64,000 nucleotides of DNA from Gramella sp. AN32. Lineage in GTDB: Bacteria > Bacteroidota > Bacteroidia > Flavobacteriales > Flavobacteriaceae. The stretch spans positions 1-64,000 of the forward strand of contig NZ_QEYO01000015.1 in assembly GCF_023718305.1 (NCBI RefSeq), written 5' to 3'. The notes under the pieces are model-generated. The model was not told the DNA's origin and ran no database searches. It worked only from the letters and a program-made list of their open reading frames with translations. Of the stretch, positions 11,226 through 19,983 are shown one piece after another; within the stretch, counting starts at the first letter, position 1; each line of letters starts with the position of its first letter. Made by a program: the position numbers and the translations under genes.

Positions 11226-13379
11226 ATGCAAAATAGTATACTTTACTCATGTAGACGATTAGGAATTATTGCTTTAATAAGCTTATTATTTTCCTGCTCT
11301 TCTTCAAATACTGAAAAGGAATATTCAAATTATTTATTCTCTTATTTTACTGGAAATGGGGAAGGTGAAGAAGCCGTTCACTATGCATTAAGTTCTGATG
11401 GCTACAATTATTATGCTCTGAATAAGAATAGACCTATCCTTGAAACCAGCGATATCAGTAAAGCGGGTGGAGTACGTGACCCTCATATTCTAAGGGGTGA
11501 AGATGGAAAGTTTTACATGGTACTTACCGATCTAAAATCTGCCGAAGGTTGGACCAATACTGCAATGCTTATGTTGAAGTCTGATGATTTAATAAACTGG
11601 GAATCTTCATTAATTGATATTCCTGAAACCTATTCAGATCAATTTTCTGATGTAAACAGGGTATGGGCTCCCCAAAGCTTTTATGATGAAGAAAAAGGCA
11701 AATACCTGGTTTATTTTTCCATGCTACAGCCAGGCAGTTATGATAAGATATATTACGCTTATGCAAATGAAGATTTCACAGGGCTTGAAGAAGCTCCACA
11801 ACAATTGTTTTTCAATCCCAAGGAAAAGGCTACAATTGATGGAGATATCATCAAAAAAGATGGCAAATTTCATTTGTTCTATAAGACTGAAGGGGATAGT
11901 GATAAAGGTATCAAGGTCGCAATATCTGATAGCTTAACTGGTATTTATGAACCACTTTCCGGGAATGTTGATCAAACCGATAAGGCTGTGGAAGGTTCAG
12001 GTGTTTTTAAACTTTTAAATTCTGATAAATACATTCTGATGTACGATGTATATATGGATGGGGAATATCAGTTTGCCGAAAGTACGGACCTGAAAAATTT
12101 CAAGATTGTTGATGAGCAGATATCCATGAATTTTCATCCAAGACATGGTAGCGTTCTTCCAATTACAAAGGAGGAAACCGAAAGATTGTTAAATGCATTT
12201 CCTTCAAATAATATCCCTGGGATATCAACAGTGACTGGTGAAAATATTAAATCAAATAATGTTGTCATTGATGAGGAAAAAGGTTCCATATTTATTCCGG
12301 TAAAAGCGGGAACAGACTTATCTAATTTCGAGCCCGATTTTCAGATGATACAGGCTGAATCTATGAAGCCGGCAGGACCTCAGAACTTTGAAAACGGTGC
12401 CGTGACCTATACGCTTCAATCGGGAGATAAAAGTAAATCTTATAAAGTTTCTGTTTCCGTAAATAATAATCCTGTTGTTGAGGGTTACTATGCCGATCCG
12501 GAAATTTTATATTCCAATAAAACCAAAAAATACTATCTGTATCCAACCAGTGACGGATTCAACGACTGGTCCGGCACCTATTTCAGAACATTTTCTTCGG
12601 AAGACCTGGTAAACTGGAAAAAGGAAGATACCATTCTGGATCTGAAAAAAGATGTTTCCTGGGCCGATCGGAATGCCTGGGCACCGACCATTGCCGAAAA
12701 GAAAATAGACGGAAGCTATAAGTATTTCTACTATTTTACCGCGGCACAAAAGATAGGGGTTGCTGTCTCAGATAATCCCACCGGACCATTTAAAGATAGC
12801 GGGAAGCCGCTAATCGATTTCAAACCTGCCGGGGTTGAAGGAGGACAGGAAATAGATCCTGATGTATTCACCGACCCGAAAAGTGGCAAAAGTTATCTCT
12901 ATTGGGGGAATAGTTATCTGGCCGTTGCCGAATTGAATCCGGACATGACCAGTATAAAGCGTGAAAGCATTAAAGTAATGACTCCAGACGAAACTTTTCG
13001 CGAAGGAGCTGAGGTTTTCTATAGGGATGGAAAGTATTATTTTCTTTGGTCTGAAGATGATACTCGTAGCCCCAATTATCGAGTGAGATATGCGACCTCA
13101 GATTCACCTTTAGGACTTTTAAATATTCCCGAAGATAATCTGGTGATCAAGAGGGATGATGAAAAGCAAATTTATGGAACCGGTCACAACTCAGTTTTAA
13201 ATATACCCGGTACAGATGAATGGTATATTATTTATCACCGGTTTACCCGTCCTAAGGGCCTTGAGATGGGAAGAGCAGCTGGTTTTCATAGGGAAGTGAG
13301 TATTGATAATCTGGAATTTAAGGAAGATGGTAATATTGTGGAGGTTAAACCGACTTTGGAAGGAATTAAACTGGAATAA
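11226..13379 (+). CDS. Surface lipoprotein with two GH43-type beta-propellers
   Basis: A 717-residue lipoprotein: lipobox LLFSC with Cys24, so likely outer-membrane anchored. Residues 35-330 form a first GH43-like propeller (GGVRDPHI with D85; WAPQSFYDEEKGKYLVYFS). Residues 340-415 form a small beta domain that ends in TYTLQSGDKSKSYKVSVSV. Residues 417-717 form a complete GH43 domain: EGYYADPEI supplies the catalytic base Asp, GGQEIDPDVF the pKa-modulating Asp, REGAEVFY the acid Glu, and GTGHNSV the substrate-cradling His. The first unit shows the DP motif but a less typical acid site, so it may be a binding or auxiliary module. Expected activity is release of arabinose or xylose from arabinan or arabinoxylan side chains. 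It opens PUL 1 and lies 10 bp before the next gene. Confidence 0.8.
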   Translation: MQNSILYSCRRLGIIALISLLFSCSSSNTEKEYSNYLFSYFTGNGEGEEAVHYALSSDGYNYYALNKNRPILETSDISKAGGVRDPHILRGEDGKFYMVLTDLKSAEGWTNTAMLMLKSDDLINWESSLIDIPETYSDQFSDVNRVWAPQSFYDEEKGKYLVYFSMLQPGSYDKIYYAYANEDFTGLEEAPQQLFFNPKEKATIDGDIIKKDGKFHLFYKTEGDSDKGIKVAISDSLTGIYEPLSGNVDQTDKAVEGSGVFKLLNSDKYILMYDVYMDGEYQFAESTDLKNFKIVDEQISMNFHPRHGSVLPITKEETERLLNAFPSNNIPGISTVTGENIKSNNVVIDEEKGSIFIPVKAGTDLSNFEPDFQMIQAESMKPAGPQNFENGAVTYTLQSGDKSKSYKVSVSVNNNPVVEGYYADPEILYSNKTKKYYLYPTSDGFNDWSGTYFRTFSSEDLVNWKKEDTILDLKKDVSWADRNAWAPTIAEKKIDGSYKYFYYFTAAQKIGVAVSDNPTGPFKDSGKPLIDFKPAGVEGGQEIDPDVFTDPKSGKSYLYWGNSYLAVAELNPDMTSIKRESIKVMTPDETFREGAEVFYRDGKYYFLWSEDDTRSPNYRVRYATSDSPLGLLNIPEDNLVIKRDDEKQIYGTGHNSVLNIPGTDEWYIIYHRFTRPKGLEMGRAAGFHREVSIDNLEFKEDGNIVEVKPTLEGIKLE

Positions 13380-13389
13380 AGTTTAAAAT

Positions 13390-14439
13390 ATGAAATTAAG
13401 ATTTCTAAGGTTTGTCACACTAGCGTTCTTTTTTAGTATCAGTGGTTGTGCGCAGGAAAAAGAAGAATTTCATTTTGATAACCCTTTGGCTCTGCAAAGA
13501 GCCGATCCTTTTGTGACCAAAGCTGAAGATGGTATATATTACTTTATTGCAACTGTTCCGGAATATGATCGTATTGAAATTAGAAAATCTGTGACGATCA
13601 ATGGGATTAAGGAAGCTGAACCTGTAGTGATCTGGAGAAAACATGATAAAGGCCCAATGGGTAACCATATCTGGGCGCCGGAATTACATCGAATAAATGG
13701 AAAATGGTATATATATTTTGCTGCAGGTTCGGCTGAAGAAAAATGGAAAATCAGAATGTATGCCTTATCGAATGAGTCTAAAGATCCTACTAAGGGGCAA
13801 TGGATAGAGGAAGGCCAGATTGTAAGTAACCGGGACGATTTTGCTCTGGATGCAACCACATTTAAATTATATGATCAACGCTATCTTATATGGACAGATA
13901 GGGCATCTGATACCATTGAGAACACCGGCCTATATATTGCAGAAATGACCAGTCCTACGACCCTGGCTGATAAGCAGGTGGTAATCTCTCAACCTGAATA
14001 TGATTGGGAGATACAGGGACACCGGGTGAACGAAGGACCGTCCGCACTTATTAGAAACGGTAAAGTGTTTATAACATTTTCTGCCAGTGCTACCGATTCC
14101 AATTACGCGATAGGGTTGCTTTGGGCTGATGAGAATGCTGATCTTCTTGATTCGGCTTCCTGGCATAAATTACCAGAACCTGTATTTTTTAGCAATCCGG
14201 ATCTTAAACGCTTTGGACCAGGTCATAATAGCTTTACCGTTTCCAAGGATGGAGAAACCGATATTATGATCTATCATGCCAGGAATTATAAAGAAATTGA
14301 CGGGGAACCTTTATACGATCCTAACCGAAATACCAGGGCAAGGGTTTTAAAATGGACTAAAGACGGAATGCCCTTTTTTGGACAGGATCTGAGCGACAAT
14401 GAAATGAGTTGGAAAGAACCGGAAAAGGCAAAGAAATAA
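13390..14439 (+). CDS. GH43 exo-arabinofuranosidase-like lipoprotein
   Basis: A 349-residue lipoprotein (lipobox SISGC, Cys20). Single GH43 five-bladed propeller with the base Asp in LQRADPF (D39), a second Asp in FALDATTF, the acid Glu in RVNEGPSAL, and PGHNSFT for the metal-linked His. The pattern and length resemble exo-alpha-1,5-L-arabinofuranosidases of GH43 subfamily 26, which trim arabinose from oligosaccharide ends; the subfamily is a judgement from motif style. It is the second gene of PUL 1 and likely works with the preceding tandem GH43. A short hairpin (GTATTCAA ... TTGAATAC) begins at its stop codon. Confidence 0.82.
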   Translation: MKLRFLRFVTLAFFFSISGCAQEKEEFHFDNPLALQRADPFVTKAEDGIYYFIATVPEYDRIEIRKSVTINGIKEAEPVVIWRKHDKGPMGNHIWAPELHRINGKWYIYFAAGSAEEKWKIRMYALSNESKDPTKGQWIEEGQIVSNRDDFALDATTFKLYDQRYLIWTDRASDTIENTGLYIAEMTSPTTLADKQVVISQPEYDWEIQGHRVNEGPSALIRNGKVFITFSASATDSNYAIGLLWADENADLLDSASWHKLPEPVFFSNPDLKRFGPGHNSFTVSKDGETDIMIYHARNYKEIDGEPLYDPNRNTRARVLKWTKDGMPFFGQDLSDNEMSWKEPEKAKK

Positions 14440-14980
14440 GTATTCAAATCAATATAATTGAATACGAGATAGTAAGCCTCTGAACACATATTTCCAGTAG
14501 GTCGAGCCTCACAATTCTTTTCACTGGCCAATAGCTGAAATTCTACCGAAATTGGCAATCCTGATCTTTTAAAATTGAAGAGGATCGGGGAATGGAATAT
14601 TACGTCGCTGTTACGATAAGTATAGGATGGTGCATCCTCCATCAACTCATCAATAAAACGGTATTTGAATTTTTAAACGATAGAGACTTCCCCCCGAAGT
14701 AGGTTTTGATGAGGTAAAATATTTCAGGAAGATCTTAAAAAAAACTAGGTAAAAATCCTTCAGAGTTCAAGAGCTAGAAATTTTTAATCTTCTATATTAA
14801 TTCTATTACAGTTATTGCCCATAATAACCGAAGTAGGTTTACTTATTAAAATCGAGGCAATAGCTTTTTCAATACTTCTTAATAGCAAATAATCTCTTTT
14901 ATTTCTCTGGGAGCCATAATTTTTTTCTTAAAAAATCTTACAATCTCTAAAAAATAAGTTCTGTAATTAAGAAATTTTTA

Positions 14981-14988
14981 TATATTTG
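14981..14988 (+). promoter_or_regulatory. Bacteroidota -7 promoter element of susC (PUL 1)
   Basis: TATATTTG matches the TAnnTTTG element of Bacteroidota sigma-ABfr promoters. Transcription would start near 14995, inside the adjoining AraR-like box, as expected for repression by occlusion. It implies a ~85-nt leader before the susC ATG. Confidence 0.5.
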
Positions 14989-14993
14989 ATTTT

Positions 14994-15019
14994 AATTGTA
15001 AAAAACACACTTATTAAAA
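14994..15019 (+). promoter_or_regulatory. AraR-like operator upstream of susC (PUL 1)
   Basis: AATTGT, 7 nt, ACACTTA, TTAAAA. It abuts the TATATTTG promoter element. Three further copies of the TGT-N7-ACACTTA box lie upstream of other arabinan or arabinose genes in the window. Confidence 0.55.
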
Positions 15020-15078
15020 TAAATCATCCTTAATCCTTAACTGGTTTATTAATTACCAACTAGCTTAAAACTAATTTT

Positions 15079-18000
15079 ATGAGAGGAATTTTTCGAATTG
15101 ACTTAAAAAAGAAGGCAAAATGGCTTTTCATTTTTGTGTTTCCTTTACTTTGGCAGCCTCTTCTGGCTAATGATAATGCCCCTTTGGAATTGTTCCAGCA
15201 GGAGGTGACAGGAACCGTTGTTTCTACAAACATGCCTCTAGGTGGGGTTACGGTTATGATAAAAGGTAGTCAGCAGGGAACAGTTACCGATTTTGATGGT
15301 AATTACGAATTAACTGTGGACAGGCCAGATGCCATATTGGTATTTTCTTTCGTGGGATTTAAAACCATGGAAATACCTGTAAACGGACAGAATGTTATAA
15401 ATGTAGAGCTCGAAGAAGATCTAGGTCAGCTTGACGAGGTTGTGGTGATTGGTTACGGTGAACAGGAGCGTAGCAATATTTCAGGAGCTGTTTCGGAAAT
15501 TGCTTCAGAAGAATTAGAGCAAAATCCTGCACCTAACCTTACCAGTTCTTTGGTGGGCCAAACCGCCGGGATAATTGCTACGCAACGTTCAGGTTCCCCG
15601 GGTGACGATTATTCCAATATTTATATTCGTGGTATAGGTACTACTGGGGATGCAAGTCCAATTTTTGTAATTGACGGAATTGTTCGGGGGTATCGGGATT
15701 TCGAACAATTAAATGCCAACGAAATTGCGTCCTTATCCGTTTTGAAAGATGCGGCTAGTGCTGCTGTATTTGGTGTTAGAGGTGGTAACGGAGTAATTCT
15801 GGTGACCACTAAACGTGGAAGTGAAGGTAAAATGCAGATTAATTTATCAACGAGTCTGGGTATTCAGGAACGTACAAACTCCCCTGAGATCCTAGATTCC
15901 TATAGGTATGCTCAATTATATAACGAGGCATTAATAAATCAGGGGGATGACCCAATTTATACCCAGGAAGATCTGGATAAATATCTGAATGGTACTAATC
16001 CAGATACGCATCCAAATGTCGATTGGCTTTCGGTATTACAAAACACAGCCTTATTAAGAAAATACGGACTTTCTGCAAACGGAGGATCAGAAAGGGTTCA
16101 ATATGCAGCATCTTTGAGCTTTCTGGACCAGGATGGTATTGTTCCTTCAAATAATTTCAAAAGATATAATTTTCGGTCGAACGTAGATGCTGATGTAACT
16201 GAAACCACCAGGCTATCTTTTGATATTTCGGGTCGTGATGACAGGACCAATAACGTGGCATCACCGGAATTATTCCGTTGGTTGACCAGTACTCCTCCCA
16301 ATGAAATACCTATCAAATGGTCTAATGGCACATATTCCGGAGGCCCATCTTATCTGTCACTTCCGGAAAATGGTTACCGTAACAGAGCGATTATGGCTTT
16401 TAAAAGTAGGTTACAGTTAGTGCAACAGTTACCTGTAGAAGGTCTCTCCATAAAAGGGGTTGCTTCCTATGATAAAACTTTTACAGATCAGAAAAATTTC
16501 TTATATCCTCAAACTCCTAATTTCTCCAGGAATAGTGATGGGAGTTTTACAGAAGCACCAATAGGTAAGACTGAATTATATCAGGATCATAATGATTTCC
16601 AGTCTATAACCTTAGAAACACATTTAAATTATGATCAGGAATTTGGAGATTCTGATGTTTCAGCTTTATTACTTTACACTCAAACAGAGGAAAAATGGAA
16701 TTTTATATCGGCATACCGTGATCAATTTACTATCGCAGTAGATGAACTTAATTTTGGAGGGGTAGATAACAGAACTAACGGAGGATACTCAGGTAGGAGT
16801 GCCAGACAAGGTGTAGTAGGTCGTTTAAACTGGACTTTCAAGAATCGATATATTCTGGAGGGTAGTTTTCGTGCAGATGCTTCTGAACAATTTGCTCCAG
16901 ACAAGCGTTGGGGATTTTTTCCTTCCGTATCCTTTGGTTACTTAGTATCACGTGAGCCTTTCTTAGTGAATTCAGAAGTTATAGATTTCTTAAAATTCAG
17001 GGGATCTTATGGTGTCCTTGGGAATGACCGTATAGGGGGAGCCCGTTTGCTTTATCTTCAATCTTTTAATCAATCTGGAAATGCCGTTTTTGGTGATGGG
17101 CAGGTTCAGCCATCAATCAATGAAGGAAACCTGGCAAATCCTGATGTGACCTGGGAGACGGTAAAAAAACTCAATATAGGGGTTGATGCTACTTTGTGGG
17201 ATAAGAAATTATCAGTAACTGTTGATTACTTTTATGATAAGCGAAGTGATATCTTAGGATACAGAAACTTATCGATTCCAAGTCTTCTTGGAGTAGGGCT
17301 TCCTGTTGAAAATCTATCGAAGGTTGATAACAAAGGATTTGAAGTAGTTCTGGGTCACCAAAATTCTATCGGGGATGATTTTCGATATTCCATAAGTGCC
17401 AACTTTACTTATGCCAGGAATGAGATCGTATATATAGATGAGCCGGAAACGGAAAACCCAAATATTAGAAGAACGGGTAGACCGCTTTATTCTCAGTTTG
17501 GATATAATGCATTAGGCCTTTTCCAGACTCAGGAAGAAGTTGACAATGCCGCTGAGCAGATTGGAAATACTGCTCCTGGGGATATTCGATATGAAGACAT
17601 TAATGGTGATGGGGTGATCGACGACCTGGATAGAACATTTATCGGGACATCTAATACTCCTGAGATAATCTTCGGATTGAACGGAAGTTTTGATTATAAA
17701 AACTTTGAATTAAACTACCTTTTTCAGGGAGCTACGAATGTTAATCAGTATTATTCTGGTGAAGCCGCATGGCCTTTCTTTCTTGGTACCAGTGGGGCGT
17801 ATGTGCAGAACCTAGATAGGTGGACACCTACAAACACCGATGCCAGTGAACCTCGAGTTCTAATTAACGCCGATAACAACCACGCAGGTTCATCATACTG
17901 GTTAAGAGACGCTACTTACGTGAGATTAAAAAATCTGGAATTAGCATACAATATTCCAGTTGATTCTTTTAAGAATAATTTCATTCAGGGAGCTAGGATT

Positions 18001-18129
18001 TACGTTAATGGTAATAACCTTTATACATGGACGGACATTGTAAATTTTGACCCTGAAAATGGGGACTCCAGAGGATGGTCTTATCCTCAAATGAGAATTT
18101 GGAATGTAGGAGTAAACTTAAATTTTTAA
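15079..18129 (+). CDS. SusC/RagA-family TonB-dependent outer-membrane transporter (PUL 1)
   Basis: A 1016-residue SusC-type transporter that imports oligosaccharides across the outer membrane using TonB energy, with SusD as its lid. After the signal peptide (hydrophobic stretch WLFIFVFPLLWQPLLA), residues 43-120 are the carboxypeptidase-regulatory-like domain (VTGTVVSTNMPLGGVTV, TVTDFDGNYEL, VFSFVGF). Then comes the conserved LGQLDEVVVIGYG, followed by the plug (IYIRGIGTTG, FVIDGIVRG, SVLKDAASAAVFG, GVRGGNGVILVTTK) and a barrel ending in VGVNLNF. It ends 10 bp before susD. Homologues are numerous; the specific ligand is inferred to be arabinan-derived from its GH43 neighbours and the AraR-like box. 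Confidence 0.93.
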   Translation: MRGIFRIDLKKKAKWLFIFVFPLLWQPLLANDNAPLELFQQEVTGTVVSTNMPLGGVTVMIKGSQQGTVTDFDGNYELTVDRPDAILVFSFVGFKTMEIPVNGQNVINVELEEDLGQLDEVVVIGYGEQERSNISGAVSEIASEELEQNPAPNLTSSLVGQTAGIIATQRSGSPGDDYSNIYIRGIGTTGDASPIFVIDGIVRGYRDFEQLNANEIASLSVLKDAASAAVFGVRGGNGVILVTTKRGSEGKMQINLSTSLGIQERTNSPEILDSYRYAQLYNEALINQGDDPIYTQEDLDKYLNGTNPDTHPNVDWLSVLQNTALLRKYGLSANGGSERVQYAASLSFLDQDGIVPSNNFKRYNFRSNVDADVTETTRLSFDISGRDDRTNNVASPELFRWLTSTPPNEIPIKWSNGTYSGGPSYLSLPENGYRNRAIMAFKSRLQLVQQLPVEGLSIKGVASYDKTFTDQKNFLYPQTPNFSRNSDGSFTEAPIGKTELYQDHNDFQSITLETHLNYDQEFGDSDVSALLLYTQTEEKWNFISAYRDQFTIAVDELNFGGVDNRTNGGYSGRSARQGVVGRLNWTFKNRYILEGSFRADASEQFAPDKRWGFFPSVSFGYLVSREPFLVNSEVIDFLKFRGSYGVLGNDRIGGARLLYLQSFNQSGNAVFGDGQVQPSINEGNLANPDVTWETVKKLNIGVDATLWDKKLSVTVDYFYDKRSDILGYRNLSIPSLLGVGLPVENLSKVDNKGFEVVLGHQNSIGDDFRYSISANFTYARNEIVYIDEPETENPNIRRTGRPLYSQFGYNALGLFQTQEEVDNAAEQIGNTAPGDIRYEDINGDGVIDDLDRTFIGTSNTPEIIFGLNGSFDYKNFELNYLFQGATNVNQYYSGEAAWPFFLGTSGAYVQNLDRWTPTNTDASEPRVLINADNNHAGSSYWLRDATYVRLKNLELAYNIPVDSFKNNFIQGARIYVNGNNLYTWTDIVNFDPENGDSRGWSYPQMRIWNVGVNLNF

Positions 18130-18139
18130 AAACTTTGTG

Positions 18140-19786
18140 ATGAATAGAAATACAATGAAGCTAAGTTATCTAATTGGGGCATTGCTTTGCATTTTCACAA
18201 TTATGAGTTGTCAAGAAGATTTTCTTGATCAGGTTCCTAAAGAATCCCTTACCGAAGAAACTGTTTGGACCGATCCACAGGGAGCAGTGCAATTCGTAAA
18301 TGGTATTTATGGAGAAATGCCCTCTGGATTTGATCGTTGGTATGATGGCTGGGCAAAAGGACTTTATCTTTTGGATGGAGCATCAGATGATGGAGATGTA
18401 GCTATGGGCTGGACCCATTCAACACTTTTACAGAATGCAGAATTCCTGCCAAGTTATGTGCCATGGGGGAATATGTGGGGCAACTACTATAGTTTAATAA
18501 GAAAAGCTAATGTTGCTCTTGAAAATTTAGATCGTCTGGAAGAAGATCCCGAATTAGCTGAAAGATTAAAAGGGGAGGTTTATTTTCTTAGAGGAATGAT
18601 GTATCATGAACTGTTAAGATTATTTGGTTTCAGATCTGAGGGCGCAGAGCCTACGGGTGTACCAATAATAACTACAGCCTTAGGACTTGAAGATGACCTT
18701 CAAATTCCCAGATCTACTTATAACGAAGTAGTTGATTTAATTGTAAGTGATCTGGACAAAGCTGCGGAAATTCTTCCGGCTAAAGGAGAGATTGAAGCTG
18801 GTCGTGCGACTTCAGGTGCTGCAATGGCCTTTAAAGGAAGAGTTCTTCTTTACGCCGAAAAATGGCAGGAATCTGCTAATGCCAGTAATGAAGTAATTGG
18901 TACAAATTATTCTCTTTTTCCTGACTATAAAACATTATTCTTAACTAAAAATAACCAGGAGGTTATTTTCGCAAAGAAATTTCTTTACCCAGATAAGCAT
19001 CATCAGTCAAATGCCGGTGGTACTCAAAATGCCGGCTGGGATGTATATAATTCTCCTGAATCCTTCCGTGGGACAAGCGATGGCGGTTGGGGAGGCAATC
19101 TACCAACCCAGAACTTTGTAGATTCCTATGATATGGTGGATGGCCAACCACAGGATGAATCTCCCTTGTATGACCCGGAAAATCCTTGGGATAACTTGGA
19201 TCCGCGTTTCGAAGCTACCGTTGTACATAACGGGGCTACATTCAGAGGCAGGGAAGTGGAATTATTTGTGGGAGGTAGAGATATAAATTTTATTCATACA
19301 GGTTATTTCCTTAGAAAATTTCATAATGAAGATCTGGTTATTTACTCTCAATCAAGTGACCAGGATTGGATTTTTATGAGATATGCTGAAGTTTTACTGA
19401 ATTATGCAGAAGCTCAGAATGAAGCCACGGGGCCGGATGGAACGGTTTACGATGCGATCAATTCCATTAGAAGTAGAGCAGGAATGCCAGATCTACCTCA
19501 GGGACTTACCAAGGATTCAATGAGAGAAGAAATTAGAAATGAAAGAAGGATTGAACTTGCTTTTGAGGAACACAGATTTTTTGATATTAGAAGATGGAGG
19601 ATTGCGGAGGATTTATTGAACGGTCCATTATTAGGGATGAAAATAACAAGAAATGAAGATGGTTCATTTACCTACGAGAAGGACGAATTTGAACAACGAA
19701 ATTTTCCTTATAAATTATATGTTCTTCCCATTCCCCAGGATGAAATCGATAAAAATCCTGAAGCAGAACAAATTCTCGGATGGTAA
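18140..19786 (+). CDS. SusD/RagB-family glycan-binding lipoprotein (PUL 1)
   Basis: A surface lipoprotein that captures glycan and closes over the SusC pore. Lipobox TIMSC followed by QEDFLDQVPKESLT, typical of SusD N-termini. Helical TPR-like core (EVYFLRGMMYHELLRLFG) and the conserved C-terminal block RNERRIELAFEEHRFFDIRRW. It ends with LPIPQDEIDKNP. A GTG at 18137 could extend the frame by one residue, but the ATG at 18140 (or the ATG at 18155, MKLSYLIG) is the likelier start. It directly follows susC, and a hairpin terminator follows it. Confidence 0.93.
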   Translation: MNRNTMKLSYLIGALLCIFTIMSCQEDFLDQVPKESLTEETVWTDPQGAVQFVNGIYGEMPSGFDRWYDGWAKGLYLLDGASDDGDVAMGWTHSTLLQNAEFLPSYVPWGNMWGNYYSLIRKANVALENLDRLEEDPELAERLKGEVYFLRGMMYHELLRLFGFRSEGAEPTGVPIITTALGLEDDLQIPRSTYNEVVDLIVSDLDKAAEILPAKGEIEAGRATSGAAMAFKGRVLLYAEKWQESANASNEVIGTNYSLFPDYKTLFLTKNNQEVIFAKKFLYPDKHHQSNAGGTQNAGWDVYNSPESFRGTSDGGWGGNLPTQNFVDSYDMVDGQPQDESPLYDPENPWDNLDPRFEATVVHNGATFRGREVELFVGGRDINFIHTGYFLRKFHNEDLVIYSQSSDQDWIFMRYAEVLLNYAEAQNEATGPDGTVYDAINSIRSRAGMPDLPQGLTKDSMREEIRNERRIELAFEEHRFFDIRRWRIAEDLLNGPLLGMKITRNEDGSFTYEKDEFEQRNFPYKLYVLPIPQDEIDKNPEAEQILGW

Positions 19787-19810
19787 GATTTTAAATTCTT
19801 GAATTATTTT

Positions 19811-19875
19811 AAAAGGGTTGCTATTGATGTCTGAATTAGTCTGACTGAAAAAATAGCAATCCTTTTTATTTTTTT
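19811..19875 (+). terminator. Rho-independent terminator after susCD (PUL 1)
   Basis: AAAAGGGTTGCTATT at 19811-19825 pairs with AATAGCAATCCTTTTT at 19852-19867, followed by a T-rich tract. It separates the susCD transcript from the FG-GAP protein gene downstream, at least partly. Confidence 0.7.
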
Positions 19876-19983
19876 GAATACTACCGGTAAGACAAAGCCG
19901 AAAAAATTAACTTACCTATGAATGTTTAATTTGTCATATCAAATTTGATAAAAAGAATTAATTTAAATCGAAACTTATAAAAT

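Larger units (their letters stand above)
14440..15078. other. Long intergenic region before susC of PUL 1
   Basis: 639 bp without a gene. It holds a hairpin at 14440-14465, an AGGATG-GTG-CATCCT hairpin near 14614-14628, a 13-bp direct repeat CCGAAGTAGGTTT at 14694-14706 and 14828-14840, a TATATTTG promoter element at 14981-14988 and an AraR-like box at 14994-15019. I searched it by eye for matches to both candidate guides and saw none over the seed. Confidence 0.5.

Noticed and set aside
15057..15078. Partial match of guide 1 (AGCTTATAAT) to AGCTTAAAAC before susC of PUL 1
   Set aside because: The match is A/T-rich, has several mismatches, lacks the guide's first bases, and overlaps the start codon region, so it is not credible as a target.
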